This document shows positions 17,039 to 26,392 of a DNA stretch of 32,595 nucleotides, in pieces; positions within the stretch are counted from its first letter, which is position 1; each line of letters opens with the position of its first letter. Source of the DNA: Acidobacteriota bacterium (GTDB lineage Bacteria; Acidobacteriota; Terriglobia; Bryobacterales; Bryobacteraceae); contig JANXSF010000070.1 in NCBI GenBank assembly GCA_025352795.1, positions 1-32,595 on the forward strand, written 5' to 3'. A program made the translations under genes and the position numbers. Below the pieces are notes generated by a model that was not told the DNA's origin, searched no databases, and saw only the letters and a list, made by a program, of their open reading frames with translations.

Positions 17039-20032
17039 ATGAAAAATAAGATCTGGACGTGTGTCCTATCGCTTCTACTCAGCCTTTCGGCCCTGGCGCA
17101 AGTTCGCCCAGGCCTTTCGGGAACTGTAACCGATCAATCGGGAGCACTTATCCCGGCGGCGGATATCAACATTACTGGACCACGCGGTTTCCGTCAGACC
17201 AAGAGTACAGATCAGGATGGAAAGTACCTTTTCAGTCCTCTGGAAGTTGGCAATTACACGGTGACCATTAAGCGTTTCGGCTTCAAGACCTTCACTGGAA
17301 AAGTGAACGTAACCGCCGCTATGACCTTGGATGCTTCGCTGACCATTGAAGCGGACAAGCAACAAGTGACCGTCAACGACGATTCCGCCAGAGTGGGTGT
17401 GGATCCTACTACGAACGCCGGTCAATTGGTGCTTCGTGGTGCAGATTTGGAAGCACTTTCCGACGACCCTGATCAATTGTCGGCTGATTTGCAGGCCTTG
17501 GCCGGTCCTTCCGCAGGCCCCAATGGCGGGCAGATTTACATTGACGGATTCACCGGTGGCCAACTGCCTCCGAAATCTTCGATCCGTGAAATTCGCGTCA
17601 ACGCCAGTCCGTTTTCCGCCGAGTATGACCGCATTGGTTTTGGTCGAATTGAAATCTTCACCAAGCCCGGTACCGATAAGTATCGTGGCCAGGCATCTTT
17701 CGGAATTTCAGACAAAATCTTTAATTCACGAAACCCCTTTGTGACAGAGCGTCCAGACTTCCAATCGAAGAATTATGGTTTCAATTTTGGCGGACCTCTC
17801 AGCAAGAAATCGTCCTTCAACTTCAATGCCGAACGGCGTGACATTTCGGATAGCAATTTGGTCTATGCAACTATTTTGGATACGAATCTATTGCCGTTCA
17901 CTTTAAGGCAATCGCTTCCTAATCCGCAAAGCCGTACTTCCATCAGCCCGCGCATTGACTACGCATTGAACAGCAAGAACACTTTGGTGGGCCGCTATAT
18001 GTTTAGCAAGTCGAGTGCAGAAGGGGAGGGAACTGGCGATAAGGCGTTGGCCTCCAGAGCTTACGACCGCGCTTCCACAGAACATTCTGTTCAGTTGACA
18101 GAAACGTTTATCATGTCGGCCAAGGCCATTGACGAAACGCGCTTTCAGTTTCGACGCAGTGCCAGTGACGACAAAGGCGATAATTCCATTCCTACGGTAA
18201 GCGTGTTGGATGCGTTTACTGGCGGTGGACCGCAGGTGGGCAACACATACAACCACAACAGCAGTTACGAATTCACAAATATGATGACGGTCACCCCTGG
18301 TCGGCACTCCGTGAAATTTGGGGGCAGAATTCGCGGATCTTATCTGGATGATTTTTCACCTAATAACTTTGGCGGTTCGTTCACGTTTTCAGGAAACAAA
18401 GGACCGCAGCTTGATGCCAACAATCAAGCCATACCAGGAACCAGCATCACGGTGACATCGCTTGAAGCATATCGACGTACATTGTACTTCCAGAAGTTAG
18501 GAATGACCGGTCCTCAAATCCGCTTATTGGGCGGCGGCGCTAGCCAGTTTTCACTGGCCGGTGGCACGGCGCTGGCTTCCATCTCACAAACAGATATTGG
18601 CGTTTTCCTGTTAGACGATTTCCGCATGAAGCCAAACGTCACGTTGAGCTATGGGATTCGTTATGAAAACCAGAACAACATCAGCAGTAATTATAATCTG
18701 GCACCTCGCTTTGGTTTGTCCTGGGGTGTTGGCGCAAAGGGCGCAAAGCCTGCCCTGTTTGTACTTCGGCTAGGTACAGGCATCTTCTATGATCGTTTTC
18801 AGGAAAATTTTGCCCTGCAAGCATTACGCTTTAACGGGTCCACGCAGCACTCCTACATTGTGCAGCAGCCTGATTTCTACCCGATAGTTCCAACGCTTGC
18901 TTCGCTGACGGCCAATCAATCACCAGATACCATCCGACAGGTAGCCAATGATTTGCATTCGCCTTATCTATGGCAGACTTCAGTTGGAATAGAACGGCAA
19001 CTCAGATCCAACATCACCTGGTCTATGAACTACACATTCTCCCGTGGCGTGCATATGCTGCGGACGCGCAACATCAACTCGCCTCTCAATGGAGTTCGTC
19101 CTTTAGGCAACAACTTGAACTACTATGAATACGAATCCAGCGGCTTAATGCGTCAGAACCAGTTGATGAACAGCATCAACGTTCGGATGAAGACGGTTAC
19201 CTTGTTCGGCTTCTACGTTCTGGGCAAAGCCCAGGGCGATACCGATGGTGCGGGAACTTTCCCGGCTTACAATTATGACCTGCATTCGGAATATTCACGG
19301 ACCACCTACGACGTGCGGAATCGCATGGTGCTGGGCGGCAACTACAACCTGAAGTATGGCAAGATAAGCTTCGCTCCTTTTGTGATGGCTAGTTCTGGAA
19401 CGCCTTACAACATCACCACTGGTCGCGATGTGAATGGAGATTCCATCTTCAATGATCGGCCTTCGTTTGCCACAGATCCTTCGGCACCGAATACGATCAA
19501 CACCAGTTATGGTTTATTCAATACGACTCCTGGTCCGAACGACAAACTGATTCCACGCAACTTTGGGCAAGGACATTCCAGCTTCACAGTGAATCTGCGG
19601 GCCAGCCGTAGTTGGGGATTTGGATCGAAGGGTGAACCGAACTTCACACCAGATGGTGGCGGAGATCGTGGTGGCGGAGATCGCGGTGGCGGCGGACGCG
19701 GTGGTCCTGGCGGCGGCGGCCCCGGCGGCGGCGGTGGAATGCGCGGTGGCGGAGGAGGTGGTGGTGGAATGCGTGGCGGCGGCGGGGGTGGTGGGGACAT
19801 GTTTGGCGGCGCTTCTGCTGGCAAACGATTCAACCTCAACCTGTCGGTTTCGGCGCGCAATTTATTCAACCACGTGAACTTGGGGAATCCCAGTGGAAAT
19901 CTCAGTTCCACGTTGTTCGGTCAATCCACACAGATTGCAGGCGGCGGCTTCGGCGGCGGTCCTGGCGGCGGCGGTGGTGGTGGAGCAGCGGGCAATCGTA
20001 GAGTAGACATTTCACTACGACTGACTTTCTAA
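17039..20032 (+). CDS. Oar-like TonB-dependent outer-membrane receptor with carboxypeptidase-regulatory-like domain
   Basis: This 997-residue protein has a signal peptide (ending SLSALAQ, residue 21) and a CarboxypepD_reg-like beta sandwich at about residues 25-105 (GTVTDQSGALIPAADINI, GKYLFSPLEVGNYTV). A plug-like domain at about 125-225 has the IYIDGF motif at 167-171 and EIRVNASPFSAEYDRIGFG. A long beta-barrel region ends in LRLTF, with the terminal Phe expected for BAM insertion. A segment of about 50 residues near 871-923 is nearly pure Gly with Arg, Asp and Met (GGGGGMRGGG, repeated), and a smaller Gly run lies near residues 967-983. Such Oar-like proteins are very numerous in acidobacteria and are thought to import or bind large polymers. 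The longer upstream extension of the frame overlaps the previous gene and is rejected. Transcription ends at the hairpin at 20056-20088. Confidence 0.9.
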   Translation: MKNKIWTCVLSLLLSLSALAQVRPGLSGTVTDQSGALIPAADINITGPRGFRQTKSTDQDGKYLFSPLEVGNYTVTIKRFGFKTFTGKVNVTAAMTLDASLTIEADKQQVTVNDDSARVGVDPTTNAGQLVLRGADLEALSDDPDQLSADLQALAGPSAGPNGGQIYIDGFTGGQLPPKSSIREIRVNASPFSAEYDRIGFGRIEIFTKPGTDKYRGQASFGISDKIFNSRNPFVTERPDFQSKNYGFNFGGPLSKKSSFNFNAERRDISDSNLVYATILDTNLLPFTLRQSLPNPQSRTSISPRIDYALNSKNTLVGRYMFSKSSAEGEGTGDKALASRAYDRASTEHSVQLTETFIMSAKAIDETRFQFRRSASDDKGDNSIPTVSVLDAFTGGGPQVGNTYNHNSSYEFTNMMTVTPGRHSVKFGGRIRGSYLDDFSPNNFGGSFTFSGNKGPQLDANNQAIPGTSITVTSLEAYRRTLYFQKLGMTGPQIRLLGGGASQFSLAGGTALASISQTDIGVFLLDDFRMKPNVTLSYGIRYENQNNISSNYNLAPRFGLSWGVGAKGAKPALFVLRLGTGIFYDRFQENFALQALRFNGSTQHSYIVQQPDFYPIVPTLASLTANQSPDTIRQVANDLHSPYLWQTSVGIERQLRSNITWSMNYTFSRGVHMLRTRNINSPLNGVRPLGNNLNYYEYESSGLMRQNQLMNSINVRMKTVTLFGFYVLGKAQGDTDGAGTFPAYNYDLHSEYSRTTYDVRNRMVLGGNYNLKYGKISFAPFVMASSGTPYNITTGRDVNGDSIFNDRPSFATDPSAPNTINTSYGLFNTTPGPNDKLIPRNFGQGHSSFTVNLRASRSWGFGSKGEPNFTPDGGGDRGGGDRGGGGRGGPGGGGPGGGGGMRGGGGGGGGMRGGGGGGGDMFGGASAGKRFNLNLSVSARNLFNHVNLGNPSGNLSSTLFGQSTQIAGGGFGGGPGGGGGGGAAGNRRVDISLRLTF

Positions 20033-20055
20033 CGCACTGGACCTGTTGTAAATGC

Positions 20056-20088
20056 AAAAAGAGAGCGAACAATGTTCGCTCTCTTTTT
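20056..20088. terminator. Perfect bidirectional intrinsic terminator
   Basis: Arms 20056-20070 and 20074-20088 are perfectly complementary over 15 bases around the loop AAT, with A5 at the left edge and T5 at the right edge. It serves the convergent TonB-type gene (+) and fadE (-). Confidence 0.9.
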
Positions 20089-20113
20089 ATTTAGGGGCTG
20101 CTTAGAGTAAAAG

Positions 20114-21892
20114 CTACGCCACCGTGTACTTGCCCACTTCCAGTAACCGATGAGCAATCTTCTGTCGTAATGCAATGCTGTTTACTGGTTCAATCCTTGT
20201 GAACCTTCGCAACACTGCCAGATTGGTTCGCATGGCATCGCCTTCCACACAAGCTGCAATCACTTGCTTTGCGGAGGATTCAATCTGCTCCATTGCTTCC
20301 CGCATATAAACCGCAGTCATATCCGCAGCCAGTGCACCCTTACCGTTTTCCTGCATCTTACGAGTCCGCAGCAACATGCTCTCCATCGCGAAAGCGGACA
20401 TGGACATATCCGTAATGGCGGCCAGGATTTCCTGATGCTGATCTAAATCAGCCATGAAGCGCTGGTAGGCGATGCCCAAAGTCAGCAGCGTGGCTTTCTT
20501 TGCATTGGACACTAGATCCGCTTCAGGATCGGCAGATGTCCCCGCCATTGTGGGGCCAGACATAATTTCGCCTTGCAGCTTCTTCACTGCTTCTACTAAG
20601 CCCAACTGCCCTTTCTGCGCACGTTTCAGCAACATGCCAGTGGCCAGCATGCGGTTGATTTCGTTGGTACCTTCAAAGATCCGATTAATGCGCGAATCGC
20701 GATAAGCCCGTTCCACAAGATACTCTGCGCTGTAGCCGTAGCCGCCGTGAATCTGCACGCCTTCGTCAGCCACGTAGTCCAACACTTCCGATGCAAACAC
20801 TTTGATGTAACTGCATTCGGCGGCAAACTCTTCCACTGCTTTCAACAAAGCGGGCGCGGCGTCTGGTTGGCTCCAATTCCAATTTGTGAGGTGACCTTCA
20901 ATCATGCCCACTACGCGGAAGCTCATGGTCTCTGCGGCAAAAATGCGAATGGCCATTTCCGCAAGCTTGTGCTGCATCATTCCGAACTCGCAGATGGATT
21001 TTCCGAACGCTTTGCGTTCCTGCGAATACTTCAAACTCACTTCCAGAATCTGTTTGGCACCGCCCACCACAAACGGTCCCAACTTCAACCGGCCGAGGTT
21101 CAAAATATTGAACGCGATAATGTGGCCACGACCCACTTCCCCCAATACGTTTTCAACGGGCACTTTCACGTTGTCTAAAAATATAGGAGTGGTGGAGGAA
21201 CCCTTAATTCCCATCTTCTTTTCTTCAGCGCCAGGATTGACGCCAGGGTAAGCCCGTTCCACTAGAAACGCAGTGAACTTTTCCCCGCCCACTTTGGCAA
21301 AGATGGTGTAGAAATCCGCACCACCACCGTTGGTGATCCACATCTTCTGACCGTTCAGAACGTAGTGCGTTCCATCGGCAGAAAGATCGGCACGAGTCTT
21401 GGCAGCCAACGCATCGGAACCTGCCTGCGGTTCGCTTAAGCAGTAGGCGGCAATCATTTCCGCACTGGCCAATTTGTGCAGGTACTTCTGCTTTTGCGCT
21501 TCAGTGCCGAACATCAACAGGGGAAGCGTTCCAATGCCGGTGTGCGCCCCGTGCCAACCGGAATAGGATCCGTCACGCGAAAGATTTTCCGCTGCCACCA
21601 TGGCTGAGGTTAAATCCATTTCCATGCCGCCGAAACGTTCCGGAATGACAATAGACGTCAAGCCTAACTTGGCCGACTTGCGGACAATGGAAATGGCTAA
21701 GCCCGGTTCCTGGTGTTGAATCGCATCCAGGTGCGGGGCAACTTCGTTTTTCCAGAAGTCTTCGGTTGTTTTCGCAATCGCCCGATGTTCATCGGTGAAA
21801 TCTTCTGGAGTGAATATTTCGTGGGGCTTAACATCCTCAATAAGGAAGCCGCCGCCTTTGGTCATTGGCAAAGCAACAGTCGTGGTAGCCAT
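20114..21892 (-). CDS. fadE: Acyl-CoA dehydrogenase, FadE/YusJ type
   Basis: This 592-residue flavoprotein catalyses the first dehydrogenation of beta-oxidation. Signatures are CLSEPQAGSD (152-160), WITNGGGADF, the second ACAD block QIHGGYGYSAEYLVERAYRD (from 380) and the catalytic glutamate E407 in IFEGTNEINR. The extra C-terminal region of about 180 residues matches the long VLCAD/FadE (YusJ) class rather than the roughly 380-residue short class. A strong AAGGAG seven bases before the ATG fixes the start. It is the last gene of a fadN-fadA-fadE operon, the same order as in Bacillus subtilis, and ends next to the shared terminator at 20056-20088. Confidence 0.95.
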   Translation of the reverse strand: MATTTVALPMTKGGGFLIEDVKPHEIFTPEDFTDEHRAIAKTTEDFWKNEVAPHLDAIQHQEPGLAISIVRKSAKLGLTSIVIPERFGGMEMDLTSAMVAAENLSRDGSYSGWHGAHTGIGTLPLLMFGTEAQKQKYLHKLASAEMIAAYCLSEPQAGSDALAAKTRADLSADGTHYVLNGQKMWITNGGGADFYTIFAKVGGEKFTAFLVERAYPGVNPGAEEKKMGIKGSSTTPIFLDNVKVPVENVLGEVGRGHIIAFNILNLGRLKLGPFVVGGAKQILEVSLKYSQERKAFGKSICEFGMMQHKLAEMAIRIFAAETMSFRVVGMIEGHLTNWNWSQPDAAPALLKAVEEFAAECSYIKVFASEVLDYVADEGVQIHGGYGYSAEYLVERAYRDSRINRIFEGTNEINRMLATGMLLKRAQKGQLGLVEAVKKLQGEIMSGPTMAGTSADPEADLVSNAKKATLLTLGIAYQRFMADLDQHQEILAAITDMSMSAFAMESMLLRTRKMQENGKGALAADMTAVYMREAMEQIESSAKQVIAACVEGDAMRTNLAVLRRFTRIEPVNSIALRQKIAHRLLEVGKYTVA

Positions 21893-21922
21893 GGTAAAAC
21901 TCCTTACTTTACTTTTAAAAAA

Positions 21923-23098
21923 TTACAAGCGTTCAAAAATTCCAGCCGCACCCTGCCCACCGCCGACGCACATGGTCACCATACCGTATCGCGACTGGCC
22001 GCGCTCCATTTCCCGCAAAATCGTGGCCGTCAACTTCGCACCAGTGCATCCCAAGGGATGTCCCAATGCCAGCGCCCCACCATTCAAATTTACCTTGTCC
22101 ATGTCCAAGCCCGCTTGGTCCATCACAGCCAAGGCCTGAACGGCAAAAGCTTCATTCAATTCAATAACGCCGATATCGCTGAGCTTCAATCCAGCCAATG
22201 CCAGAGCCTTGGGAATGGCAACCACCGGCCCGATGCCCATCAGTTCTGGAGGTACGCCACCGGTAGCAAAACTGACGTATCGCGCCTTGGGCTTCAACCC
22301 CAATTCTTTAGCACGCGTGGCCGACATGACGATTGCAATGGACGCCCCATCGCTGGTCTGCGAAGAATTGCCCGCCGTCACAGTGCCCGTGACATGAAAC
22401 ACTGGCCGCAGTTTGCCCAGTGCTTCTACAGAACTATCGGCGCGCGGTCCTTCATCTTTATTGAACACAAACTTTTTGGTAACGGGCTTGCCATCCACCA
22501 GTACGGTTGATTCCACATTCACAGGAACAATTTCATCGTCAAAGTGTCCTGCAGCCTGCGCCTTCAATGCGTTTTGATGACTACGATACGCAAATTGATC
22601 TGCTCGTTCCCTGGGAATATTATACTGGCGTTGCAGGTTTTCAGCGGTCAAACCCATGTTGATGTAAATTTCCGGCAGGTTATCCACCATCCACGGATTC
22701 GGGGCGACGCGCTGCATTCCCATAGGAAGCATACTCATGCTTTCCGCACCACCAGCCAACAAAATATTTGCACCACCGGCCCGAATGCGATCCCCAGCCA
22801 TCGCGATGGCCTGCAATCCCGAACTGCAGAAACGATTGATAGTCACGCCGGTAACGGTGTGTGGAAGTCCAGCGCGCAATGCCGCCACCCGAGCCATGTT
22901 CATACCGCTTTCACCTTCCGGCGTGGCACAGCCCAAAATCAAATCTTCAATTTCATCGCGCGGAATCTGCGGATATTTTGCCAGCAATGCCTGAATGACA
23001 AGCGCTGCCAAATCATCTGGACGCGTCTCTCGCAATGTCCCTTTGGGAGCTTTACCTACTGCCGTGCGCAGGCAATCTACTATGACCGCTTCATGCAT
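21923..23098 (-). CDS. fadA: Acetyl-CoA acyltransferase (thiolase)
   Basis: This 391-residue thiolase cleaves 3-ketoacyl-CoA in the last step of beta-oxidation. The nucleophile is C91 (INRFCSSGLQA). The NEAF motif follows later, H347 lies in ALGHPLGCTGA and the acid/base C377 in MVTMCVGGGQG. All catalytic residues and the full length are present. A GGGAG sequence precedes the ATG. It lies 15 bases after fadN and 30 bases before fadE. The beta-oxidation gene context favours a degradative 3-ketoacyl-CoA thiolase over a biosynthetic acetoacetyl-CoA thiolase. Confidence 0.95.
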   Translation of the reverse strand: MHEAVIVDCLRTAVGKAPKGTLRETRPDDLAALVIQALLAKYPQIPRDEIEDLILGCATPEGESGMNMARVAALRAGLPHTVTGVTINRFCSSGLQAIAMAGDRIRAGGANILLAGGAESMSMLPMGMQRVAPNPWMVDNLPEIYINMGLTAENLQRQYNIPRERADQFAYRSHQNALKAQAAGHFDDEIVPVNVESTVLVDGKPVTKKFVFNKDEGPRADSSVEALGKLRPVFHVTGTVTAGNSSQTSDGASIAIVMSATRAKELGLKPKARYVSFATGGVPPELMGIGPVVAIPKALALAGLKLSDIGVIELNEAFAVQALAVMDQAGLDMDKVNLNGGALALGHPLGCTGAKLTATILREMERGQSRYGMVTMCVGGGQGAAGIFERL

Positions 23099-23113
23099 AA
23101 AATTTCTCCCTAA

Positions 23114-25441
23114 TTAATTGCGTAGCGGCTTGCCGGTTTTCAGCATGAAGGCCATACGTTCTTGTGTTTTTGGATGGCCACAAAGGCTAAGGAATGCTTC
23201 GCGTTCCAAGTCCAAAAGATACTGTTCGCTAACCAACGATTCCCCGCTCAGCTTGCCGCCAGTTAAAACGTAACCCAGCTTTTCGCCAATCAAACCATCA
23301 TGCGCGGAAATGTAGCCACCCTGCTGCGCCGTCCACAAACCTATCTTGAGTAACGCCATGCCGGGCTTGCCTGCAACCTTGATATCGGTTCGCGGCACTG
23401 CTGGCCGAAAGCCGCCCACCATGGCCAATGCTGCTTCTTTGGCATCGGCAATCAGGCGTTCCTGATTCATGGAAATGCCTGCTGATTTATCCAACAGCCC
23501 CAGCTTCTTGGCATCGTCAGCGCTGCTGGAAACTTTGGCGTATCCAATTACCTCAAACACTTTTCGAGGATCTTTCAGCCGCGCGATTAATTCCTTGCAA
23601 CCACCGCCACCGGGGATCAACCCCACACCTACTTCCACCAAGCCCATGTAGAGTTCCGCTGAAGCCTGCACTTTGGCAGCATGCAAAGCGATTTCACAAC
23701 CGCCCCCCAATGCCCGGCCATGTGGCGCAACCACTACGGGAATGGCCGCAGTTTTCAGGGCCATGTTCGCTTGCTGGAAACGATTGATGCCCATGTTCAA
23801 CAGGTCCCAATCGCCATCCTGCGCGGTTAGCAAGGCCATCACAAGGTTAGCTCCAACGCTGAAGTTTTCCCCTTGATTGGCCACAACCAACGCCTGATAA
23901 TTCTTGGTCGCTTCCTCAACAGCGGTGAACATCATGCCGAACTGATCTTCGCCCAACGCGTTCATCTTGCTGTGAAATTCCAGGCATAACACGCCATCGC
24001 CCAAGTCGATTAAAGAACTGCCTACGTTCTGTTTCACCACGCCGCGGGCTCGTTTCAAATCGGACAATACAGTAATGCCAGGGCGCTCTTCGAGTGTGGC
24101 GTAGGAAGACTTGCCCAGGTCGAAATATTCCGTTTTGGGGATGCCCCCAGCATCAGCTGCCTGATAAAACGATTTCGCCCCGCTGGACAACATTTTCACA
24201 ACGCTAGGGGGCAGTGCCCGACCTTCGCTTTCCATGCGACGTGCCGTTTGTTCAAAGCCCAGTGCATCCCACAATTGAAAGGGTCCATAGGTATGCGCAT
24301 AGCCCCACTTCATGGCACGATCAATTTCCACAATGCGATCAGACACTTCTGGAATGCGTTCGGCACAATAAAGGAACGTATCGCTGAACAGGCTCCACAG
24401 AAATTTTCCTGCACGGTCGTCCTGGGAAACCAGGTATTGCAAGCGCTTCGGCAAATCTTCAATTTGCTTGGCTTGTTCGGTAGAAGGGAACTTTACTTTT
24501 ACTGCTGGATGATATTCAAACGTGGTGCGGTCTATGGCGTGGATCTCTTTCTTGGGTCCCACACGTTGATAGAAACCTTGGCCGGTTTTATCGCCCAGCC
24601 ATTTGCGCTTCATCATCTCTTCCATGAAAGCAGGCGGCAGAAAGCGTTCGCGCCAAGGATCATTGGGCACAGCATGATACAAATTATTCGATACGTGAAC
24701 CCAAATATCCAAGCCCACAATGTCGATCAAGCGGAAGCTGGCGGAGTTGGGCAACCCGATCAGTGACCCGGTAAGTGCATCCACTTCTTCAATGCTGTAG
24801 TTCTGTTCGGTGGTCAACTTATAGACCGTGGCACCGTAAAAACTGCCAATGCGATTGGCAATGAAATTGGGTGTATCTTTGCAAAGCACCACACCCTTGC
24901 CTAGCTTGCGATCACAAAACGCACTAACGCCAGCCAGGATGTCGGCATCCGTATCGGCACCAGGAATCACTTCAGCCAAGTGCAGATATCGTGGTGGATT
25001 GAAGAAGTGCGTTCCCAGAAAATGCTTGCGAAAACTTTCCGAAAATCCTTCGCTGATTTGGGCCAACGGAATGCCGCTGGTGTTGGTGGAAACAATAGAA
25101 TCTGGTTGGCGAACAGCTTCCACCTGACGCCACAAGTTGCGTTTTATTTCCAGGTTCTCTGTGACCGCTTCAATGATCCAATCGCAGTTGGCAAGCTTTG
25201 GAATGTCGTTTTCCAAGTTGCCTGGGGTAATCAACTGGGCAACTTCATCGGTGAACATGCCACCGGGCCGAGCCTTGGCCGCAGTGTCAATTCCCTTCAA
25301 TGCCGCAGCGTTGCGGTTGGGTTGATTGGGTACAACAATATCTAACAACAGAGCCGGAATTCCAGTGTTGGCAAAGTGAGCTGCAATGCGGGAACCCATA
25401 GTACCGGCTCCCAGCACCGCGACGCGGCGGATAGTTCTCAT
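23114..25441 (-). CDS. fadN: 3-hydroxyacyl-CoA dehydrogenase / enoyl-CoA hydratase fusion (FadN type)
   Basis: This 775-residue bifunctional protein carries the dehydrogenase first: Rossmann motif VLGAGTMGSRIAAHFAN at residues about 9-25, THFFNPPRYLHLAEVIPG with the catalytic His, and a C-terminal HADH dimerisation part. The enoyl-CoA hydratase (crotonase) domain comes last, in roughly the final 300 residues, with GRALGGGCEIALHAAKV and LVEVGVGLIPGGGG containing both glutamates expected for hydration. This order is the reverse of E. coli FadB and matches B. subtilis FadN (YusL). It leads the fad operon with an ATG at 25441 lacking a clear ribosome-binding site, 30 bases after the thuA-like stop. 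Confidence 0.94.
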   Translation of the reverse strand: MRTIRRVAVLGAGTMGSRIAAHFANTGIPALLLDIVVPNQPNRNAAALKGIDTAAKARPGGMFTDEVAQLITPGNLENDIPKLANCDWIIEAVTENLEIKRNLWRQVEAVRQPDSIVSTNTSGIPLAQISEGFSESFRKHFLGTHFFNPPRYLHLAEVIPGADTDADILAGVSAFCDRKLGKGVVLCKDTPNFIANRIGSFYGATVYKLTTEQNYSIEEVDALTGSLIGLPNSASFRLIDIVGLDIWVHVSNNLYHAVPNDPWRERFLPPAFMEEMMKRKWLGDKTGQGFYQRVGPKKEIHAIDRTTFEYHPAVKVKFPSTEQAKQIEDLPKRLQYLVSQDDRAGKFLWSLFSDTFLYCAERIPEVSDRIVEIDRAMKWGYAHTYGPFQLWDALGFEQTARRMESEGRALPPSVVKMLSSGAKSFYQAADAGGIPKTEYFDLGKSSYATLEERPGITVLSDLKRARGVVKQNVGSSLIDLGDGVLCLEFHSKMNALGEDQFGMMFTAVEEATKNYQALVVANQGENFSVGANLVMALLTAQDGDWDLLNMGINRFQQANMALKTAAIPVVVAPHGRALGGGCEIALHAAKVQASAELYMGLVEVGVGLIPGGGGCKELIARLKDPRKVFEVIGYAKVSSSADDAKKLGLLDKSAGISMNQERLIADAKEAALAMVGGFRPAVPRTDIKVAGKPGMALLKIGLWTAQQGGYISAHDGLIGEKLGYVLTGGKLSGESLVSEQYLLDLEREAFLSLCGHPKTQERMAFMLKTGKPLRN

Positions 25442-25471
25442 AAAGTGATCTTGTTAAAGTGTATCAGGCGA

Positions 25472-26350
25472 TTATGGACGTTTTTTAACACGCTGTTGAA
25501 CAGCCGTTGCTGTTGGAAAATCTGCGGGCACTTTCTGTTTCACTTTGCCGGTAACAGCCCATTCCGCGCCTCTTTGCAGCGTGACAATGAACCCCACGCA
25601 ATTCATGGCATCTGTATAATGACCCAGTGCTGTATGGAAAATGCGACCCTTACCGTAGCTCAGAGTCATCAACAAAGGTTCGTCTTTGCCGGTGCCACCT
25701 GTTGCCGGATCCGAGAACGCGGTGGCTAACAAGGTGATGTTTTGCGCTGGACCACGAAGGCTGTCATACAGCTCATCAGTGGCATGCATCCAAGTTGCCG
25801 GAAGACCTTTCATGATGGGGTGCGTCGGGTTACGAGTGGTCATCAGGTACGCGTGTTGCTTGCCATGATGGCCACCTCTGCCGGGGCTATTGTCGAAGCT
25901 AACTTTGCCATCGTTGAAGCGCAAATAGGGTCCATCCTTTTCGGTGCGGTCACCCCAGCCACCCAGGCCGATCATGGTATTGTACTCCGGCCATTCGCGA
26001 AAGGAATTGTCAGCCGCATGATAGACAACAAAGCCGCCACCGTTCTTGACGAACGCCTCAAAGTCTTTCTGTGTTTGCTGGGGCCAGGCTTCGCCGTTGT
26101 AGTTGGAAACCACCAATTGGTAATCGGAAAATTTGGGATGGAAGTCAGCCATGTCTTTACCCTTGGCTGGACTGGTGGCCACATCCACGGTGAACAAGCC
26201 ACTGTCTTCCAGGATCTCTTTCAACAGCGGAGTCATCTCCTGCCACTTGTGGTTGTTCTGTCCATCAACAACGAGCGCTTTGTATTTAGGGGCGGCGGAC
26301 AAAGCGATTGGAATTATCAAAAGCGCAAAAAGCCTGCGTGAGAAGAACAT
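25472..26350 (-). CDS. Exported ThuA-like domain protein
   Basis: This 292-residue protein has a signal peptide ([20 protein letters not shown]), then a ThuA domain of the class-I glutamine-amidotransferase-like fold: [39 protein letters not shown], then [20 protein letters not shown] and [13 protein letters not shown]. ThuA-like proteins occur widely in Planctomycetes, Acidobacteria and Bacteroidetes and are often linked with sugar dehydrogenases, but the reaction is not known. Here it lies directly upstream of fadN, 30 bases apart and on the same strand, so it may share the fad transcript, which would be an odd partnership. Its start has no Shine-Dalgarno; TACAAT sits seven bases before the ATG. 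Confidence 0.88.
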   Translation of the reverse strand: MFFSRRLFALLIIPIALSAAPKYKALVVDGQNNHKWQEMTPLLKEILEDSGLFTVDVATSPAKGKDMADFHPKFSDYQLVVSNYNGEAWPQQTQKDFEAFVKNGGGFVVYHAADNSFREWPEYNTMIGLGGWGDRTEKDGPYLRFNDGKVSFDNSPGRGGHHGKQHAYLMTTRNPTHPIMKGLPATWMHATDELYDSLRGPAQNITLLATAFSDPATGGTGKDEPLLMTLSYGKGRIFHTALGHYTDAMNCVGFIVTLQRGAEWAVTGKVKQKVPADFPTATAVQQRVKKRP

Positions 26351-26357
26351 GTTTTAA

Positions 26358-26383
26358 ATTGTAGTACCGAAAAGAGATAAAAT
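26358..26383. promoter_or_regulatory. Divergent promoter region of thuA and the ECF sigma gene
   Basis: The 42-base spacer 26351-26392 is very AT-rich. On the minus strand TACAAT (26363-26358) lies seven bases before the thuA ATG. On the plus strand TAAAAT (26378-26383) lies nine bases before the sigma-factor ATG. Each matches five of six bases of the -10 consensus; no good -35 is seen for either. Confidence 0.35.
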
Positions 26384-26392
26384 TTAAATCTT

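Noticed and set aside
19507-19911. Proline-rich open frame on the minus strand
   Set aside because: It is the antisense of the Gly-rich segment of the receptor gene; GGN codons read as CCN/NCC on the other strand.
9201-20032. Functional link between the glycine cleavage operon and the Gly-rich exported proteins
   Set aside because: Proximity is the only argument; Gly-rich inserts would not change glycine demand noticeably and nothing in the sequence ties the two.
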